Below, piece by piece: positions 8,320 through 16,983 of a DNA stretch of 42,386 nucleotides. The position numbers and the translations under genes were made by a program. How positions within the stretch are numbered: the first letter of the stretch is position 1; each line of letters starts with the position of its first letter. The stretch comes from Bacteroidales bacterium (lineage in GTDB: Bacteria; Bacteroidota; Bacteroidia; Bacteroidales; UBA7960), in the NCBI GenBank assembly GCA_003550725.1, contig PUKZ01000169.1, positions 1 through 42,386 of the forward strand, read 5' to 3'. The notes under the pieces are model-generated. The model ran no database searches and was not told the DNA's origin. It saw only the letters and a list, made by a program, of their open reading frames with translations.

Positions 8320-8533
8320 CTACCGCTTTTTTCTTCCGGCAATTAAAACTACCACGCCTGCTGCCATAACAGCTACACCGGCCCATTGTGGCCAGTTTAT
8401 ATCTTGTTCCTTTTCCCTGGTAATTTCAACATCTCCTATTTCAGCTACGGTTTCTTCTTTTTTAAACGTTATACCGGTAAATTATGGTAATAACAATTCC
8501 AATAATAATAAGGGCTATGCCTAATTTTTTCAT
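8320..8533 (-). pseudogene. Small two-helix membrane protein gene with a one-base frameshift
   Basis: The minus strand starts at 8533 with MKKLGIALIIIGIVITII, a membrane helix. The frame then breaks after about 19 codons at an ATTTACC that has one T too many. In the +1-shifted frame the protein resumes as TGITFKKEETVAEIGDVEIT, then a second helix GVAVMAAGVVVLIAG and a basic end RKKR before TAG at 8320. The repaired product is about 70 residues. It resembles the small membrane proteins of unknown function that are frequent in Bacteroidota (helix, KKxxVxxIGDxEIT, helix, GRKKR). It may be a real pseudogene in this degraded zone or a sequencing error in a single base. Function is not known. Confidence 0.65.
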
Positions 8534-8628
8534 AATAATACTTTTTACAAAAACAGTTTATAATGTTATCAAAAATATAAATAAAAAATAAATTAAAATA
8601 AAGAAAATTTTAATATCCAGAAGTTGGT

Positions 8629-8698
8629 AGTCACTGCAGGAGGCTGCCAGTCACTGCAGGAAGCTGTCAGTTCTTACTTGTGGGAGGAACTGACAGCT
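8629..8698. repeat. Two 20-base direct repeats followed by a 12-bp perfect hairpin
   Basis: Units 8629-8648 and 8649-8668 are near-identical 20-mers beginning AGTCACTGCAGGA. They run into arms AGCTGTCAGTTC (8662-8673) and GAACTGACAGCT (8687-8698), which pair perfectly around a 13-base loop. Two CTTCCGG motifs follow at about 8714 and 8745. The block lies 100-170 bases upstream of the SDR-family gene, with no coding potential. It looks like a dispersed intergenic repeat; two copies are too few for CRISPR. Confidence 0.6.
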
Positions 8699-8799
8699 CA
8701 TGAAAGGACTGGAAGCTTCCGGATTATACAGGTGAACCGAAAACTTCCGGGTAAATACAAAAAACCTTACTATATTAGCAGTCTTTAAATAATAACCTC

Positions 8800-9447
8800 A
8801 TGAAAACAGCCTTAATATCAGGAGCAAGTGGATTGACAGGTTCATACCTGCTTCGTATCCTTCTCGACTGTAAAGTTTACAACAGTGTTAAGATACTTGT
8901 CCGAAAACCTTTGGATATTGAACATCCTTTGTTGCACCAGGTAATATATGATTATGAAAACCCAAATTCAGAATCAGTAAAAGCTGATCACATTTATTGT
9001 TGTCTGGGCACAACCATTAAAAAAGCAGGTTCAAAAGAGGCTTTCAAAAAAGTGGATTACGACTATCCTTTGCAGATTGCCAGACTGGCGCATCAGAATG
9101 GGGCAGAAAAGTTTGCGCTTATCAGTGCAATAGGTGCAAATTCCGGGTCTAAAATATTTTACAACAGGGTTAAAGGACAGGTTGAGCAAGCTATTAAAGA
9201 TATTTCTTTTGAAGCAACATATATAATGCGTCCGTCAATGCTATTGGGGAAAAGACAAGAGTTCAGGCTTGGAGAGGAGGCAGCCAAGCTTATTATGATA
9301 CCTTTAAGCTTCATACTTCCCAAAAACTTAAAACCAATACATGCATCCCGGGTAGCAGCCAGTATGTTGGATAATATTAATAGCAGTGAAAAAGGTTTTC
9401 ACGTAATATTATCAGGACAAATAAGGAAGTACCAGGTTAAAAAATAA
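8800..9447 (+). CDS. NAD(P)-binding atypical SDR oxidoreductase (HTATIP2-like)
   Basis: This 215-residue protein has a Rossmann fold. The N terminus ALISGASGLTGSYLL is the dinucleotide-binding loop. CCLGTTIKKAGSKEAF and SAIGANSGSKIFYNRVKGQVE follow, and the YNRVKG segment supplies the Tyr-x-x-x-Lys-like pair of this atypical SDR group. YIMRPSMLLGKRQE is also characteristic of the HTATIP2/YbjT-like group. No signal peptide or membrane segment is present. The substrate is unknown; members are usually annotated only as NAD(P)H-binding or epimerase-like proteins. The gene stands alone, downstream of a repeat-rich intergenic stretch, and converges on the response regulator with 16 bases between stop codons. 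Confidence 0.88.
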   Translation: MKTALISGASGLTGSYLLRILLDCKVYNSVKILVRKPLDIEHPLLHQVIYDYENPNSESVKADHIYCCLGTTIKKAGSKEAFKKVDYDYPLQIARLAHQNGAEKFALISAIGANSGSKIFYNRVKGQVEQAIKDISFEATYIMRPSMLLGKRQEFRLGEEAAKLIMIPLSFILPKNLKPIHASRVAASMLDNINSSEKGFHVILSGQIRKYQVKK

Positions 9448-9463
9448 AATATAACTTACTTTT

Positions 9464-10117
9464 TTAAATCACCACCAGCTTATTCTTAATAGCATAGGCC
9501 ATTAAAGCCAGTGAGTTTTTGGTATTTGTCTTGGTAAGCAAGTTAGTTTTGTGCCCTAATACAGTACGTTCACTGATAAACAAAGCCTCTGCAATTTCTT
9601 TGTTGCTCAAGCCTTCGCAGAGCAGCTGAAGTATTTCTTTTTCACGGCGTGTTAGATTGAGCTTATCTTCTTTTTTTTCCGGCTCTTTTTCTCTGGTAAG
9701 TTGTTTTGTAAAAAAGTCAAACAATTCCTCGGAGTAGTAGTTACCTCCGTTATGAACTGTTTGTATAGCTTTATCAAGAGTTTCTTTGTTTATGTTTTTC
9801 ATCAGGAAGCCTTTTGCTCCGGCATCGAGCATACTTTGGATGTATTCATCATCACCAAACATTGTCAAAGCAATAATTTTTAGTTTAGGATTTTTTTTAA
9901 GAGCTATTTTTGTGGCATCAACTCCATTCAGCTCAGGCATTTCTATATCCATCAATACAATATCGGCTTTGATGTCATCAAGCATATCAGCAAATTGTTT
10001 ACCATCAGTTGCTTCACCTGCAATTTCGACATACTTAAGCTTTGCAAGAACCATTTTCAATCCATTACGAAAAATTTCATGGTCATCAACAATTAAAACT
10101 TTTATCTTATCGCTCAT
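9464..10117 (-). CDS. NarL/FixJ-family response regulator
   Basis: This 217-residue cytoplasmic regulator has an N-terminal receiver domain (about 1-120) with the acidic pair Asp11-Asp12 (LIVDDHE). The likely phosphorylation site is Asp57 in IVLMDIEMPELNG, followed by the conserved Thr of ALTMFG and the Lys of GFLMKNI. A linker rich in Lys/Glu precedes a LuxR-type helix-turn-helix (about 150-215; LTRREKEILQLLCEGLSNKE and SERTVLGHKTNLLTK). It lies 11 bases downstream of the sensor kinase gene, so the two form one transcript and a cognate pair. The target genes are not apparent, and no matching operator was identified. Confidence 0.95.
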   Translation of the reverse strand: MSDKIKVLIVDDHEIFRNGLKMVLAKLKYVEIAGEATDGKQFADMLDDIKADIVLMDIEMPELNGVDATKIALKKNPKLKIIALTMFGDDEYIQSMLDAGAKGFLMKNINKETLDKAIQTVHNGGNYYSEELFDFFTKQLTREKEPEKKEDKLNLTRREKEILQLLCEGLSNKEIAEALFISERTVLGHKTNLLTKTNTKNSLALMAYAIKNKLVVI

Positions 10118-10128
10118 AGCTATATTTA

Positions 10129-12237
10129 TTATAAATTTACTTCTATTTTTATTGTAAAACCTTCATCAGGAGCACTATTAAAACTATACTTTCCACTGAT
10201 TGATTTTACCCTGCTGATAATATTTTTTAGCCCCATGCCCTTGTTTTCTGAACTAATTATCTCATCTACATCGAATCCAACACCATCATCCTTAAAATAT
10301 AAAGTAAGTCTGTCCTCATATTTTACCAATAAAATATGGATATTTTCTGCCCGGGCATGTTTTATTGTATTGTTTATAAGTTCACTGATAACTCTGAAAA
10401 AAATAAGTTCCAGGTTACTTTCCAGTCTTTCTTCAATATGCTCAGTTTCGAAAACAATATTCAATTGGTTGGTTTTGTTCACTTTATCGCAAAATGCTTC
10501 GACGGCTTTAACCAATCCGAAAGATTCTATAACAGTAGGCATAAGATTGTTAGATATTGTACGTGTTGCACTCACAGCTTCATCAATAAGTTCATTACTA
10601 TGTTTGATAAGCTCTTTTCGTTCGTCCTCTTCCATAGAAGCAGAATTTAATTCGTTTACATACAATTTCACTGCAGATAACAATGGCCCTAATCCATCGT
10701 GCATTTCCCTTGCGAAACGACGTCTTTCACGCTCTTCTCCCCTTATAACTGCACTTAAAATCTGCCTCTCAGATTCAACGCGACTGCTAATATTTCTAAC
10801 GACACTTAATATTAGTTTTTCATTTGCATAACTTACCAGCCTACTTGTAAACTCAACCTTTATTACTTCTCCTGATTTTGTAATATGTTCTGATTCAAAA
10901 GAATGACTTCCTTTTTCAAATATGATCTTTCTGTTTTCATCAACATTATATTTATATTTTTCTGTTTTGAGATCGGATATTTTCATATTCAATAACTCAG
11001 CTTTCTTGTAGCCCAATGTTTCACAAGCCGCATTATTCACTTCCACTATATTTTCATCAATATCAGTTACAAAAATGTCATCACCTGTACTATCAAACAA
11101 TTTATGATAACGCTCTTCTGATTCTTCAAGTTCCCGACTCACCCTATCCAGTTTTTTCCTGGATTTCTGAAGTTCGGTAAAAAACTTGTAAATCCGATCT
11201 GTTGTGAAGTAGTAAGTAAACCCCAGTAATAATAATATAGCAGCTCCACCCGTCAAAGCAGCACCAAGGATAGTGTCTCTTTTAAGCTCCTGCGTTTCTA
11301 TGTCATTATATATCGAAGCAGCAACATATAGTTCAAACTGATCAAAATAATCAAAGGCCATAGTTTTATCTTCTCCTTCATATATATATTGAATGACCCC
11401 TCTTTGCTTATCCCTGACACGCTTAAACAGGGTGCTGTCACCCCAAAACTCGCCTTCTCTTTTTGGATCAGGATGTATTATAAGATTACCTTCATTGTCA
11501 AAAACAAAAGGATAGCCGCTCTTACCAATTTGAAGTTTATAAAGGATTTTTTTCAACTCATCTAAGTCCTTTTCTTTATCTCCCACATATATAATTCCGA
11601 CTACTTCATTATCGTAAAATATCGGTTCATAAGCCGTCACATGCCACTCATCCAAAATAACAGCACGTCCATAAAATGTTTCACCATTCAAGGCATGTTG
11701 ACTTACAGATGATTCCAGAGGAATATATGTATCAACAGCTCTTTGTCCGTTTTCCCGGAAGACATTTGTTGATATCCTTACAAAACCACTGTCAACCCTT
11801 TGAAAAATTGTTACAGAACCTCCCAGCATACTCTGCAAACTATCAACAAAATTTTTATCACCATAGACTCTTTCACCATTTAAACGCCACTGTTTTAATT
11901 CACTTAAATGGACATTGCCGGTATTTTGATTTTCAATTTTGACATCAAAAGTATGGGATAATATTTCAAAATCACTTGCGTGAAAGGCTGTTGTGGCAAC
12001 TTCAAGGTTGGATTTAACCATATTAAGCTTTAAAGTAGCTTCTCTATCAAACATCTTTGAAATTGATTGCACACTCTGTTTAAGATTACTTTCAATTTGT
12101 TCATTAAAAATATTGATTGATTTATTGACAAAATATATAGTAATAGTGACTACAATTATGACAATAAACAAACTAACCGGTAAAAATAAACGAAGTTTGA
12201 GTGGCATATAAAAATTTTTCATAGTTTGAATACCCAA
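10129..12237 (-). CDS. Membrane sensor histidine kinase (Cache, PAS, HisKA_3, HATPase)
   Basis: This 702-residue sensor has a first membrane helix at about residues 18-38. A periplasmic Cache_3/Cache_2-like region follows (to about 325; RAVDTYIPLES, GIIYVGDKEKDLDEL and YPFVFDNEGNLIIHPDP). A second helix lies in ALTGGAAILLLLGF (about 330-350), then a coiled-coil stretch, a PAS domain (about 375-490) and a HisKA_3 dimerisation domain with the phospho-acceptor His513 in REMHDGLGPLLSAVKLY. The ATPase domain has ELINNTIKHA (N box), DDGVGFD and KGMGLKNI (G boxes). Start ATG at 12237 or the in-frame ATG at 12222 (MKNFYMPLK) are both possible. Cache domains usually bind small molecules such as carboxylic acids; the ligand here is unknown. 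The partner regulator lies immediately downstream. Confidence 0.94.
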   Translation of the reverse strand: MGIQTMKNFYMPLKLRLFLPVSLFIVIIVVTITIYFVNKSINIFNEQIESNLKQSVQSISKMFDREATLKLNMVKSNLEVATTAFHASDFEILSHTFDVKIENQNTGNVHLSELKQWRLNGERVYGDKNFVDSLQSMLGGSVTIFQRVDSGFVRISTNVFRENGQRAVDTYIPLESSVSQHALNGETFYGRAVILDEWHVTAYEPIFYDNEVVGIIYVGDKEKDLDELKKILYKLQIGKSGYPFVFDNEGNLIIHPDPKREGEFWGDSTLFKRVRDKQRGVIQYIYEGEDKTMAFDYFDQFELYVAASIYNDIETQELKRDTILGAALTGGAAILLLLGFTYYFTTDRIYKFFTELQKSRKKLDRVSRELEESEERYHKLFDSTGDDIFVTDIDENIVEVNNAACETLGYKKAELLNMKISDLKTEKYKYNVDENRKIIFEKGSHSFESEHITKSGEVIKVEFTSRLVSYANEKLILSVVRNISSRVESERQILSAVIRGEERERRRFAREMHDGLGPLLSAVKLYVNELNSASMEEDERKELIKHSNELIDEAVSATRTISNNLMPTVIESFGLVKAVEAFCDKVNKTNQLNIVFETEHIEERLESNLELIFFRVISELINNTIKHARAENIHILLVKYEDRLTLYFKDDGVGFDVDEIISSENKGMGLKNIISRVKSISGKYSFNSAPDEGFTIKIEVNL

Positions 12238-12340
12238 CTAAATTTAAAACAAAATTACGAATTATACACTATCTTTAATGCCTATTTGTTAATAACTGTT
12301 TTGTTTATAATGTCTATTATCAACTAAATTAAGAGCAAAA

Positions 12341-12543
12341 CTATTGTCCTAAAATAATAAAGAGATTCTTCGCTTTGCTCAGAATGACAAGGCATTGGAT
12401 GATTTTAGGGTGGTGGGGTGGGGGGATGGTGGCGGCGAAGCTGTCACCATCTCCCCACCCTACCACCACGGCTTTGTAACAACAGGTCATTCTGAGCGAA
12501 GCGAAGGTTCTTTATCACATTTACTTTTTTAGGATAACAATAG
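12341..12543. repeat. MITE-like element with long terminal inverted repeats and GC-rich inner hairpin
   Basis: The left end (12341-12388) runs CTATTGT..CCTAAAA and then CTTCGCTTTGCTCAGAATGAC. The right end (12487-12543), read on the opposite strand, repeats the same order: CTATTGT, CCTAAAA, CTTCGCTTCGCTCAGAATGAC. Between them is a second inverted repeat, a G-rich arm near 12408-12432 and its C-rich partner near 12445-12468, around GCGGCGAAGCTG. The core is far more GC-rich than its surroundings. No open frame is present. This fits a non-autonomous transposable element or a large REP/BIME-like unit; the CTTCGCTTCGCTCAGAATGAC core is a motif seen as a dispersed repeat in many genomes. It fills most of the 364-base gap between the kinase gene and truA. 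Confidence 0.8.
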
Positions 12544-12575
12544 CATTACCGAATAACTAAGATGTATTAAAATTG

Positions 12576-12583
12576 TAACTTTG
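12576..12583 (+). promoter_or_regulatory. Candidate Bacteroidota -7 element for truA
   Basis: TAACTTTG matches the TAnnTTTG consensus and lies 20 bases upstream of the truA GTG start. No clear TTTG -33 element is seen at the usual distance, so the call rests on one box and position. Confidence 0.45.
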
Positions 12584-12602
12584 CAAAAAACGACTTAAAA
12601 AA

Positions 12603-13361
12603 GTGTCAAACAGATATTTTATAAAATTAGCATATAATGGCACCAATTATCATGGCTGGCAATCTCAAAGCAATGCGGTAACTGTTCAGGATACTATAAA
12701 AAGCGCGTTAAACACATTACTAAAACAGGAGATTAGACTCACAGGTGCTGGAAGAACAGATACTGGTGTACACGCCAAAGTATTTTATGCACATTTTGAT
12801 TCTGAACATTCACCGGGTTTTTTTTACAAAAATAGTATAGTTTTTAAACTTAATTGTATATTGCCCGGCGACATAGCTATTTACTCCATTTTGCCGGTTA
12901 AAGAAAGAGCTCATGCAAGGTATGATGCCATAAGCCGCACTTATCAATACATTATTGAACAAGAAAAAAATCCGTTTGCTCAAAACCTTGTTTATTTTTA
13001 TAAAGGTGAGCTTGATTTTTTAATTATGAAAAAAGCCACTAAAAAACTTTTCAATTATGGAGATTTTACCAGTTTCTCAAAGACCAATACGCAAGTAAAT
13101 AATAATATTTGTGAAATAATTGATGCCAAATGGTTTAATAACACCAGTCAATGGATATTTGAAATAACTGCCAACCGGTTTTTGCGGGGTATGGTCAGGG
13201 CAATAGTGGGTACTTTGATTGAAGTCGGGAAAAAGAGATTAACAACCGATGATTTTGTTAAAATAATTGAAAGCCACGACCGCCAAAAAGCAGGATATGC
13301 AGTACCCGGATGTGGTTTATATCTTACAAACATTTCATACCCATCCCATATTTTTTTATAG
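12603..13361 (+). CDS. truA: tRNA pseudouridine(38-40) synthase
   Basis: TruA converts uridines 38-40 of the tRNA anticodon stem to pseudouridine. The 252-residue length is normal. The catalytic Asp lies in GAGRTDTGVHA, and RYFIKLAYNGTNYHGWQ at the N terminus, ARYDAISRTYQY and NRFLRGMVRAIVGTLIEVG are conserved family segments. Translation begins at GTG 12603; no ATG is available until well inside the conserved N-terminal strand, so GTG is the supported start. A TAACTTTG promoter element lies 20 bases upstream. The gene converges on an AI-2E-family gene with eight bases between stop codons. It is a housekeeping gene with no sign of transfer. Confidence 0.96.
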   Translation: MSNRYFIKLAYNGTNYHGWQSQSNAVTVQDTIKSALNTLLKQEIRLTGAGRTDTGVHAKVFYAHFDSEHSPGFFYKNSIVFKLNCILPGDIAIYSILPVKERAHARYDAISRTYQYIIEQEKNPFAQNLVYFYKGELDFLIMKKATKKLFNYGDFTSFSKTNTQVNNNICEIIDAKWFNNTSQWIFEITANRFLRGMVRAIVGTLIEVGKKRLTTDDFVKIIESHDRQKAGYAVPGCGLYLTNISYPSHIFL

Positions 13362-13369
13362 AAATGTTA

Positions 13370-14497
13370 TCAAATATTTATTTTTTTTCTGACTTTTTTT
13401 AGCTTTTCGTTAAATATCGTATGTTTAGTTATTTTTTCTTCTTTGCGAACTTTTCTAATATCACCCAACAGGTATGCATATGGTTGCATGCCTTCAATCT
13501 CATCAAAAATGACTTTCAAAATAGCCATACCCGGAATAAAAAGGATCATTCCGGCAATACCCCAAATGTAATTACCTATAAACAAAGCAAGTACTGTCAT
13601 CAAGGGGTTCATAGAAACCTTTCCTCCCACGATTTTGGGTGTAAAAAGATTACTTTCAAGCAGTTGAATTACATAAAAGCTCAAAAATACCGCCACTGCA
13701 TACCAAATTGAATCCATTGCTAACAATGCATATAATATAGGGAAGGTAGCACCTAAAAATGGACCAACAAATGGGATTATATTCAAAATAGCAGCTAAAA
13801 CAGCAAAAAGAAGAGCATGTTTTATGCCAATGCTGTATAATGCAATAGTGTTTAATACAGTTAATATACAAATAACAAAAAACATCCCAACAATGTAGTT
13901 TTGAACTACACTTTTAACATTATAAATGATCTTGGAAGTTTTTTCACGGTTTTTAGACCCAAATGCCTGTAATACAAACTCTATTAAAAATTTTCTGAAG
14001 TACAGTAAAAATATAATGAAAATTGGCACCATTAACGACAAAGTTATAGTAGAAGCAGTGGCTATAATTCCTCCGGTTAATGTTGCCATATTATCATATA
14101 TATATTGAAAAATAGCTTTTTGGATACTTTCAAAAGAAATTGGCACAGCACCTTCTATATGCTCTGAAATAAACTCATTAACAAAATCTATCAATTCACC
14201 GAACCGGGCTTCCAAAACAGCTATGTCTCCCGAAAATCCAAGCAACTGATTGTAAAAGAAAATAGATAACCCGGTTATTACTCCCAGTAATGCTATAATA
14301 CTAATAAAAACTGATATCAACGAAGGTATGCCAATTTTATCCAACCAGCTTGTGAAAGGACTTATCAGTATCGATAAAAGTAATGCAATTAATACAGTAA
14401 CCAATATAGACTTTGCCTCCATCATGATGGTTACTACCAATATTATAGTAATTAACCCAATTACAAACTTTAAATACCCGGGAACTTCCAATTTCAT
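13370..14497 (-). CDS. AI-2E family (PerM-like) membrane transporter
   Basis: This is a 375-residue polytopic inner-membrane protein. Hydrophobic segments near the N terminus (FVIGLITIILVVTIM, LVTVLIALLLSILISPF, LISVFISIIALLGVI) are followed by a soluble loop. The conserved C-terminal block then contains LNIIPFVGPFLGA, VIQLLESNLFTPKIVGGKVS and GIAGMILFIPGMAIL. The PFVGPF and KIVGGKVSMNPLMTVLALF segments identify the AI-2E/PerM family. Members have been linked to autoinducer export, Na+/H+ exchange and other roles, so the substrate here is undefined. A basic tail (RKVRKEEK to KKVRKKINI) lies in the cytoplasm. It may have its own promoter (14543-14550). Confidence 0.93.
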   Translation of the reverse strand: MKLEVPGYLKFVIGLITIILVVTIMMEAKSILVTVLIALLLSILISPFTSWLDKIGIPSLISVFISIIALLGVITGLSIFFYNQLLGFSGDIAVLEARFGELIDFVNEFISEHIEGAVPISFESIQKAIFQYIYDNMATLTGGIIATASTITLSLMVPIFIIFLLYFRKFLIEFVLQAFGSKNREKTSKIIYNVKSVVQNYIVGMFFVICILTVLNTIALYSIGIKHALLFAVLAAILNIIPFVGPFLGATFPILYALLAMDSIWYAVAVFLSFYVIQLLESNLFTPKIVGGKVSMNPLMTVLALFIGNYIWGIAGMILFIPGMAILKVIFDEIEGMQPYAYLLGDIRKVRKEEKITKHTIFNEKLKKVRKKINI

Positions 14498-14542
14498 TTC
14501 GAATAATATTTAAGGTTAAAAAATTTAAGAGAGCATGAAGCC

Positions 14543-14550
14543 CAAAATTA
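14543..14550 (-). promoter_or_regulatory. Candidate -7 element for the AI-2E-family gene
   Basis: On the minus strand this reads TAATTTTG, fitting TAnnTTTG, 46 bases before the ATG at 14497. No convincing -33 box was found, and AT-rich sequence makes chance matches common. Confidence 0.35.
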
Positions 14551-14642
14551 AACAAATAAAAGATTGATTATATTGTATTGCATGACTTTTAATATTTTTT
14601 TAATCAAAAGTTTTTTTGTGGATAATATAATACTACCAATAA

Positions 14643-16916
14643 TCATATCTTTATTCCAATAATTGTAACATCATCTACCTGCTGAGCCTCACCTTTCCAA
14701 TTATAAAACTCTTTTTTAAGTATTGTGTATTGCTTATTTAATGGTAAATGCCCAATTTCTAATATTTTGTTCTTAAGTTTTTTATTAGTATATCTTTGAT
14801 TATATTGGTTTAATTGATCATGAAATCCATCAGAAAAAAGATATATTGCTTTGCAGTTTTCATCAAGTTTAATTTTTTGTTTAGTAAAACTGCCGGAATT
14901 ATTATGTAAGCCTATTGGAAATTCGTCACCTTTATAAACATTAATTTTCATATTTGGTATTGATGCTTTTGTTTCTCCGGTGTTAATTTTTAATTCATTA
15001 TTATTGCTAAGAAGCCACATTTTACTTTTCGCAGCTGCAAAATAAATTTCTTTTTTAGACTTATCATATAAAAAGATAGAAATATCAATACCTTCCCTGT
15101 TAATATGGTTTGTATCATCCTGGTTTAATGCAGTAATAAAACCTTCTCTCATAAGGTCTAAAACTTCATTTACACGGTATTCTTTCTGTTTAATAATAAT
15201 ATTGTTAAGCAATGTAATTCCAAGTACGCTCATAAAAGCACCCGGCACACCATGGCCGGTACTGTCAGCTAAAGCAAAAATGACTTTATTCCGGTTAATT
15301 GGATGCATCCAGTAAAAATCACCACTTATAATATCACTTGGTTTTTCAAAAACAAATATATCCTGAACATAGTTGTAAAGTTTATTAGTATCAGGTAAGA
15401 GTGCTTTTTGAATACTTTTAGCGTAATAAATACTATCGGTAAGCTCATGATTGAAAATCTCAAGTAGATTTTTTTGATGAGCCACTTTATCTCTTTGAGT
15501 TATTATTTCATCATACTGACTTTCTATTTTATTTCTTTGATCCAGAATCTTTTTACTTTTGTTTTGTATATCAGTATTTGTACTGATAAGCTTTAAATTA
15601 GCTTTTTTCTTGGCAAAGTATTGATATAATACCAAAGCAGAAAGAAATAAAACAACTATAAGACTAATAGTTATAGTTGTAATTAGTCGGTTTTTAATTT
15701 TTATTTCCGCTTCTTTAAGTTCATTTTCTTTTTGAAGGCTTTGTATTTCTAATTGTCTTTTCTTATCCTGAAACTTGGCTTCCATTTCAGCTATAGATTT
15801 TGATATCTCAACAGAATGCAAACTGTCTTTTTTGGTTATATAATTATCTGCATAATATGAGGCCTGATAATAATTATTTAGCTCTGAGTGAGCTTTTCTT
15901 AAGCGTTCGTAAGCATTAACCTCCTGATTCAATAATTTTATATTTGACGATAATTCTAATCCTTTTTCAGCATATTTGATACTTTTTTTATAATTTTCCA
16001 GTTTGTAGTATAATTCAGAGATATTATTATAGGTGGCAGCTTTTCCTTTACTATCGCCTATGTTGTAATGGATATCCAGCGATTTATTAAGATAATTCAA
16101 AGCTTTTGTCAAATTATCTTTTTCTGAGAAGATTACTGCTTTATTATTATATATCTGGGCTATCCCCCGCGTATTATTTGTAGATATAAATAACTCTTTA
16201 GCATTATCATAATGATTTAAAGCGTATTTGTATTTCCCCATTTTTACATAAACAGAACCAATATTCATGGTTGTTATGCCTTCACGGAGTTTATTGTTTT
16301 GTTTTCGAAAATATTCAATAGCGCTTTCATAATATTCGAGGGCAAGTGAATAGTTTTCTTCGATGTCGTGAACAATACCAATGTTATTATAACATGCGCT
16401 GACTCCTGCTTTATTATCAATTTCCAGGTTGATCTGCAGAGCTTTTTGATAATATTCAAGGGCATTATTGTAATTGCCTATATTTCGATTAAGAGCACCG
16501 AAACTAGAATATACAGATGCTCTTTTTTTATCAAGACCAGCTTTATAAGATATATCCAGGGCTTTTTGCAGATACGAATTTGATTTGTTAAAATTGCCTG
16601 TTTTACGATAAACTATTCCTTGATATCTCAATGAAATTACTTTAAACTTTTTAATCATTGAATCTTTTTCCTTGGCATTTTCACATTCCTGGTAAGCCAA
16701 ATCATAGTAATATAATGCTGAATCCGGGATGGTGTGTTCATGATAATCTCCTATTTTTAAAAGCAAATTAATTTTTGCGGAATCAGACTTAACTGTCTTT
16801 AAAGACTGATGAAGGCTGTCAAGCTTTGATCCGTATGCAACAGATAAATTAATAATTAATGTAAAACATAGGAGAATTAACCTTTTGATATATCCGAAAC
16901 ATGGTTTATGTGTCAT
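14643..16916 (-). CDS. TPR-repeat membrane protein with C-terminal SpoIIE/PP2C-type phosphatase domain
   Basis: This is a 757-residue protein. An N-terminal signal or anchor (RLILLCFTLIINLSVAYG) leads to about seven tetratricopeptide repeats spaced 40 residues apart (for example GNYNNALEYYQKALQI, ENYSLALEYYESAIEY, GKYKYALNHYDNAKEL), expected in the periplasm. A membrane helix (about 412-432, TTITISLIVVLFLSALVL), a coiled coil and a cytoplasmic SpoIIE-type Ser/Thr phosphatase domain follow (about 510-757). Phosphatase motifs include KPSDIISGDFYW, ALADSTGHGVPGAFMSVLG and the metal-binding Asp in YLFSDGFHDQ near the C terminus, plus VDDVTIIGIK. Such proteins probably act on anti-sigma-antagonist partners, but none is encoded here. 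The gene is monocistronic, facing away from the flippase gene. Confidence 0.92.
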   Translation of the reverse strand: MTHKPCFGYIKRLILLCFTLIINLSVAYGSKLDSLHQSLKTVKSDSAKINLLLKIGDYHEHTIPDSALYYYDLAYQECENAKEKDSMIKKFKVISLRYQGIVYRKTGNFNKSNSYLQKALDISYKAGLDKKRASVYSSFGALNRNIGNYNNALEYYQKALQINLEIDNKAGVSACYNNIGIVHDIEENYSLALEYYESAIEYFRKQNNKLREGITTMNIGSVYVKMGKYKYALNHYDNAKELFISTNNTRGIAQIYNNKAVIFSEKDNLTKALNYLNKSLDIHYNIGDSKGKAATYNNISELYYKLENYKKSIKYAEKGLELSSNIKLLNQEVNAYERLRKAHSELNNYYQASYYADNYITKKDSLHSVEISKSIAEMEAKFQDKKRQLEIQSLQKENELKEAEIKIKNRLITTITISLIVVLFLSALVLYQYFAKKKANLKLISTNTDIQNKSKKILDQRNKIESQYDEIITQRDKVAHQKNLLEIFNHELTDSIYYAKSIQKALLPDTNKLYNYVQDIFVFEKPSDIISGDFYWMHPINRNKVIFALADSTGHGVPGAFMSVLGITLLNNIIIKQKEYRVNEVLDLMREGFITALNQDDTNHINREGIDISIFLYDKSKKEIYFAAAKSKMWLLSNNNELKINTGETKASIPNMKINVYKGDEFPIGLHNNSGSFTKQKIKLDENCKAIYLFSDGFHDQLNQYNQRYTNKKLKNKILEIGHLPLNKQYTILKKEFYNWKGEAQQVDDVTIIGIKI

Positions 16917-16975
16917 TACTAAAAAAATTATACGACTTTTTATGTTACTAAAGTAAATAATTCATTAATAAATTG

Positions 16976-16983
16976 CAAAACTA
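16976..16983 (-). promoter_or_regulatory. Candidate -7 element for the TPR-SpoIIE gene
   Basis: The minus strand reads TAGTTTTG, fitting TAnnTTTG, 59 bases upstream of the start at 16916, in a very AT-rich 291-base divergent intergenic region. The -33 box is not obvious. Confidence 0.38.

Noticed and set aside
8254-8346. C-terminal extension of the transposase frame to 8346
   Set aside because: The sequence has no transposase motifs and overlaps the small membrane protein gene on the other strand.
8629-8698. CRISPR array
   Set aside because: Only two 20-base units without spacers, joined directly to a hairpin, and no cas genes.
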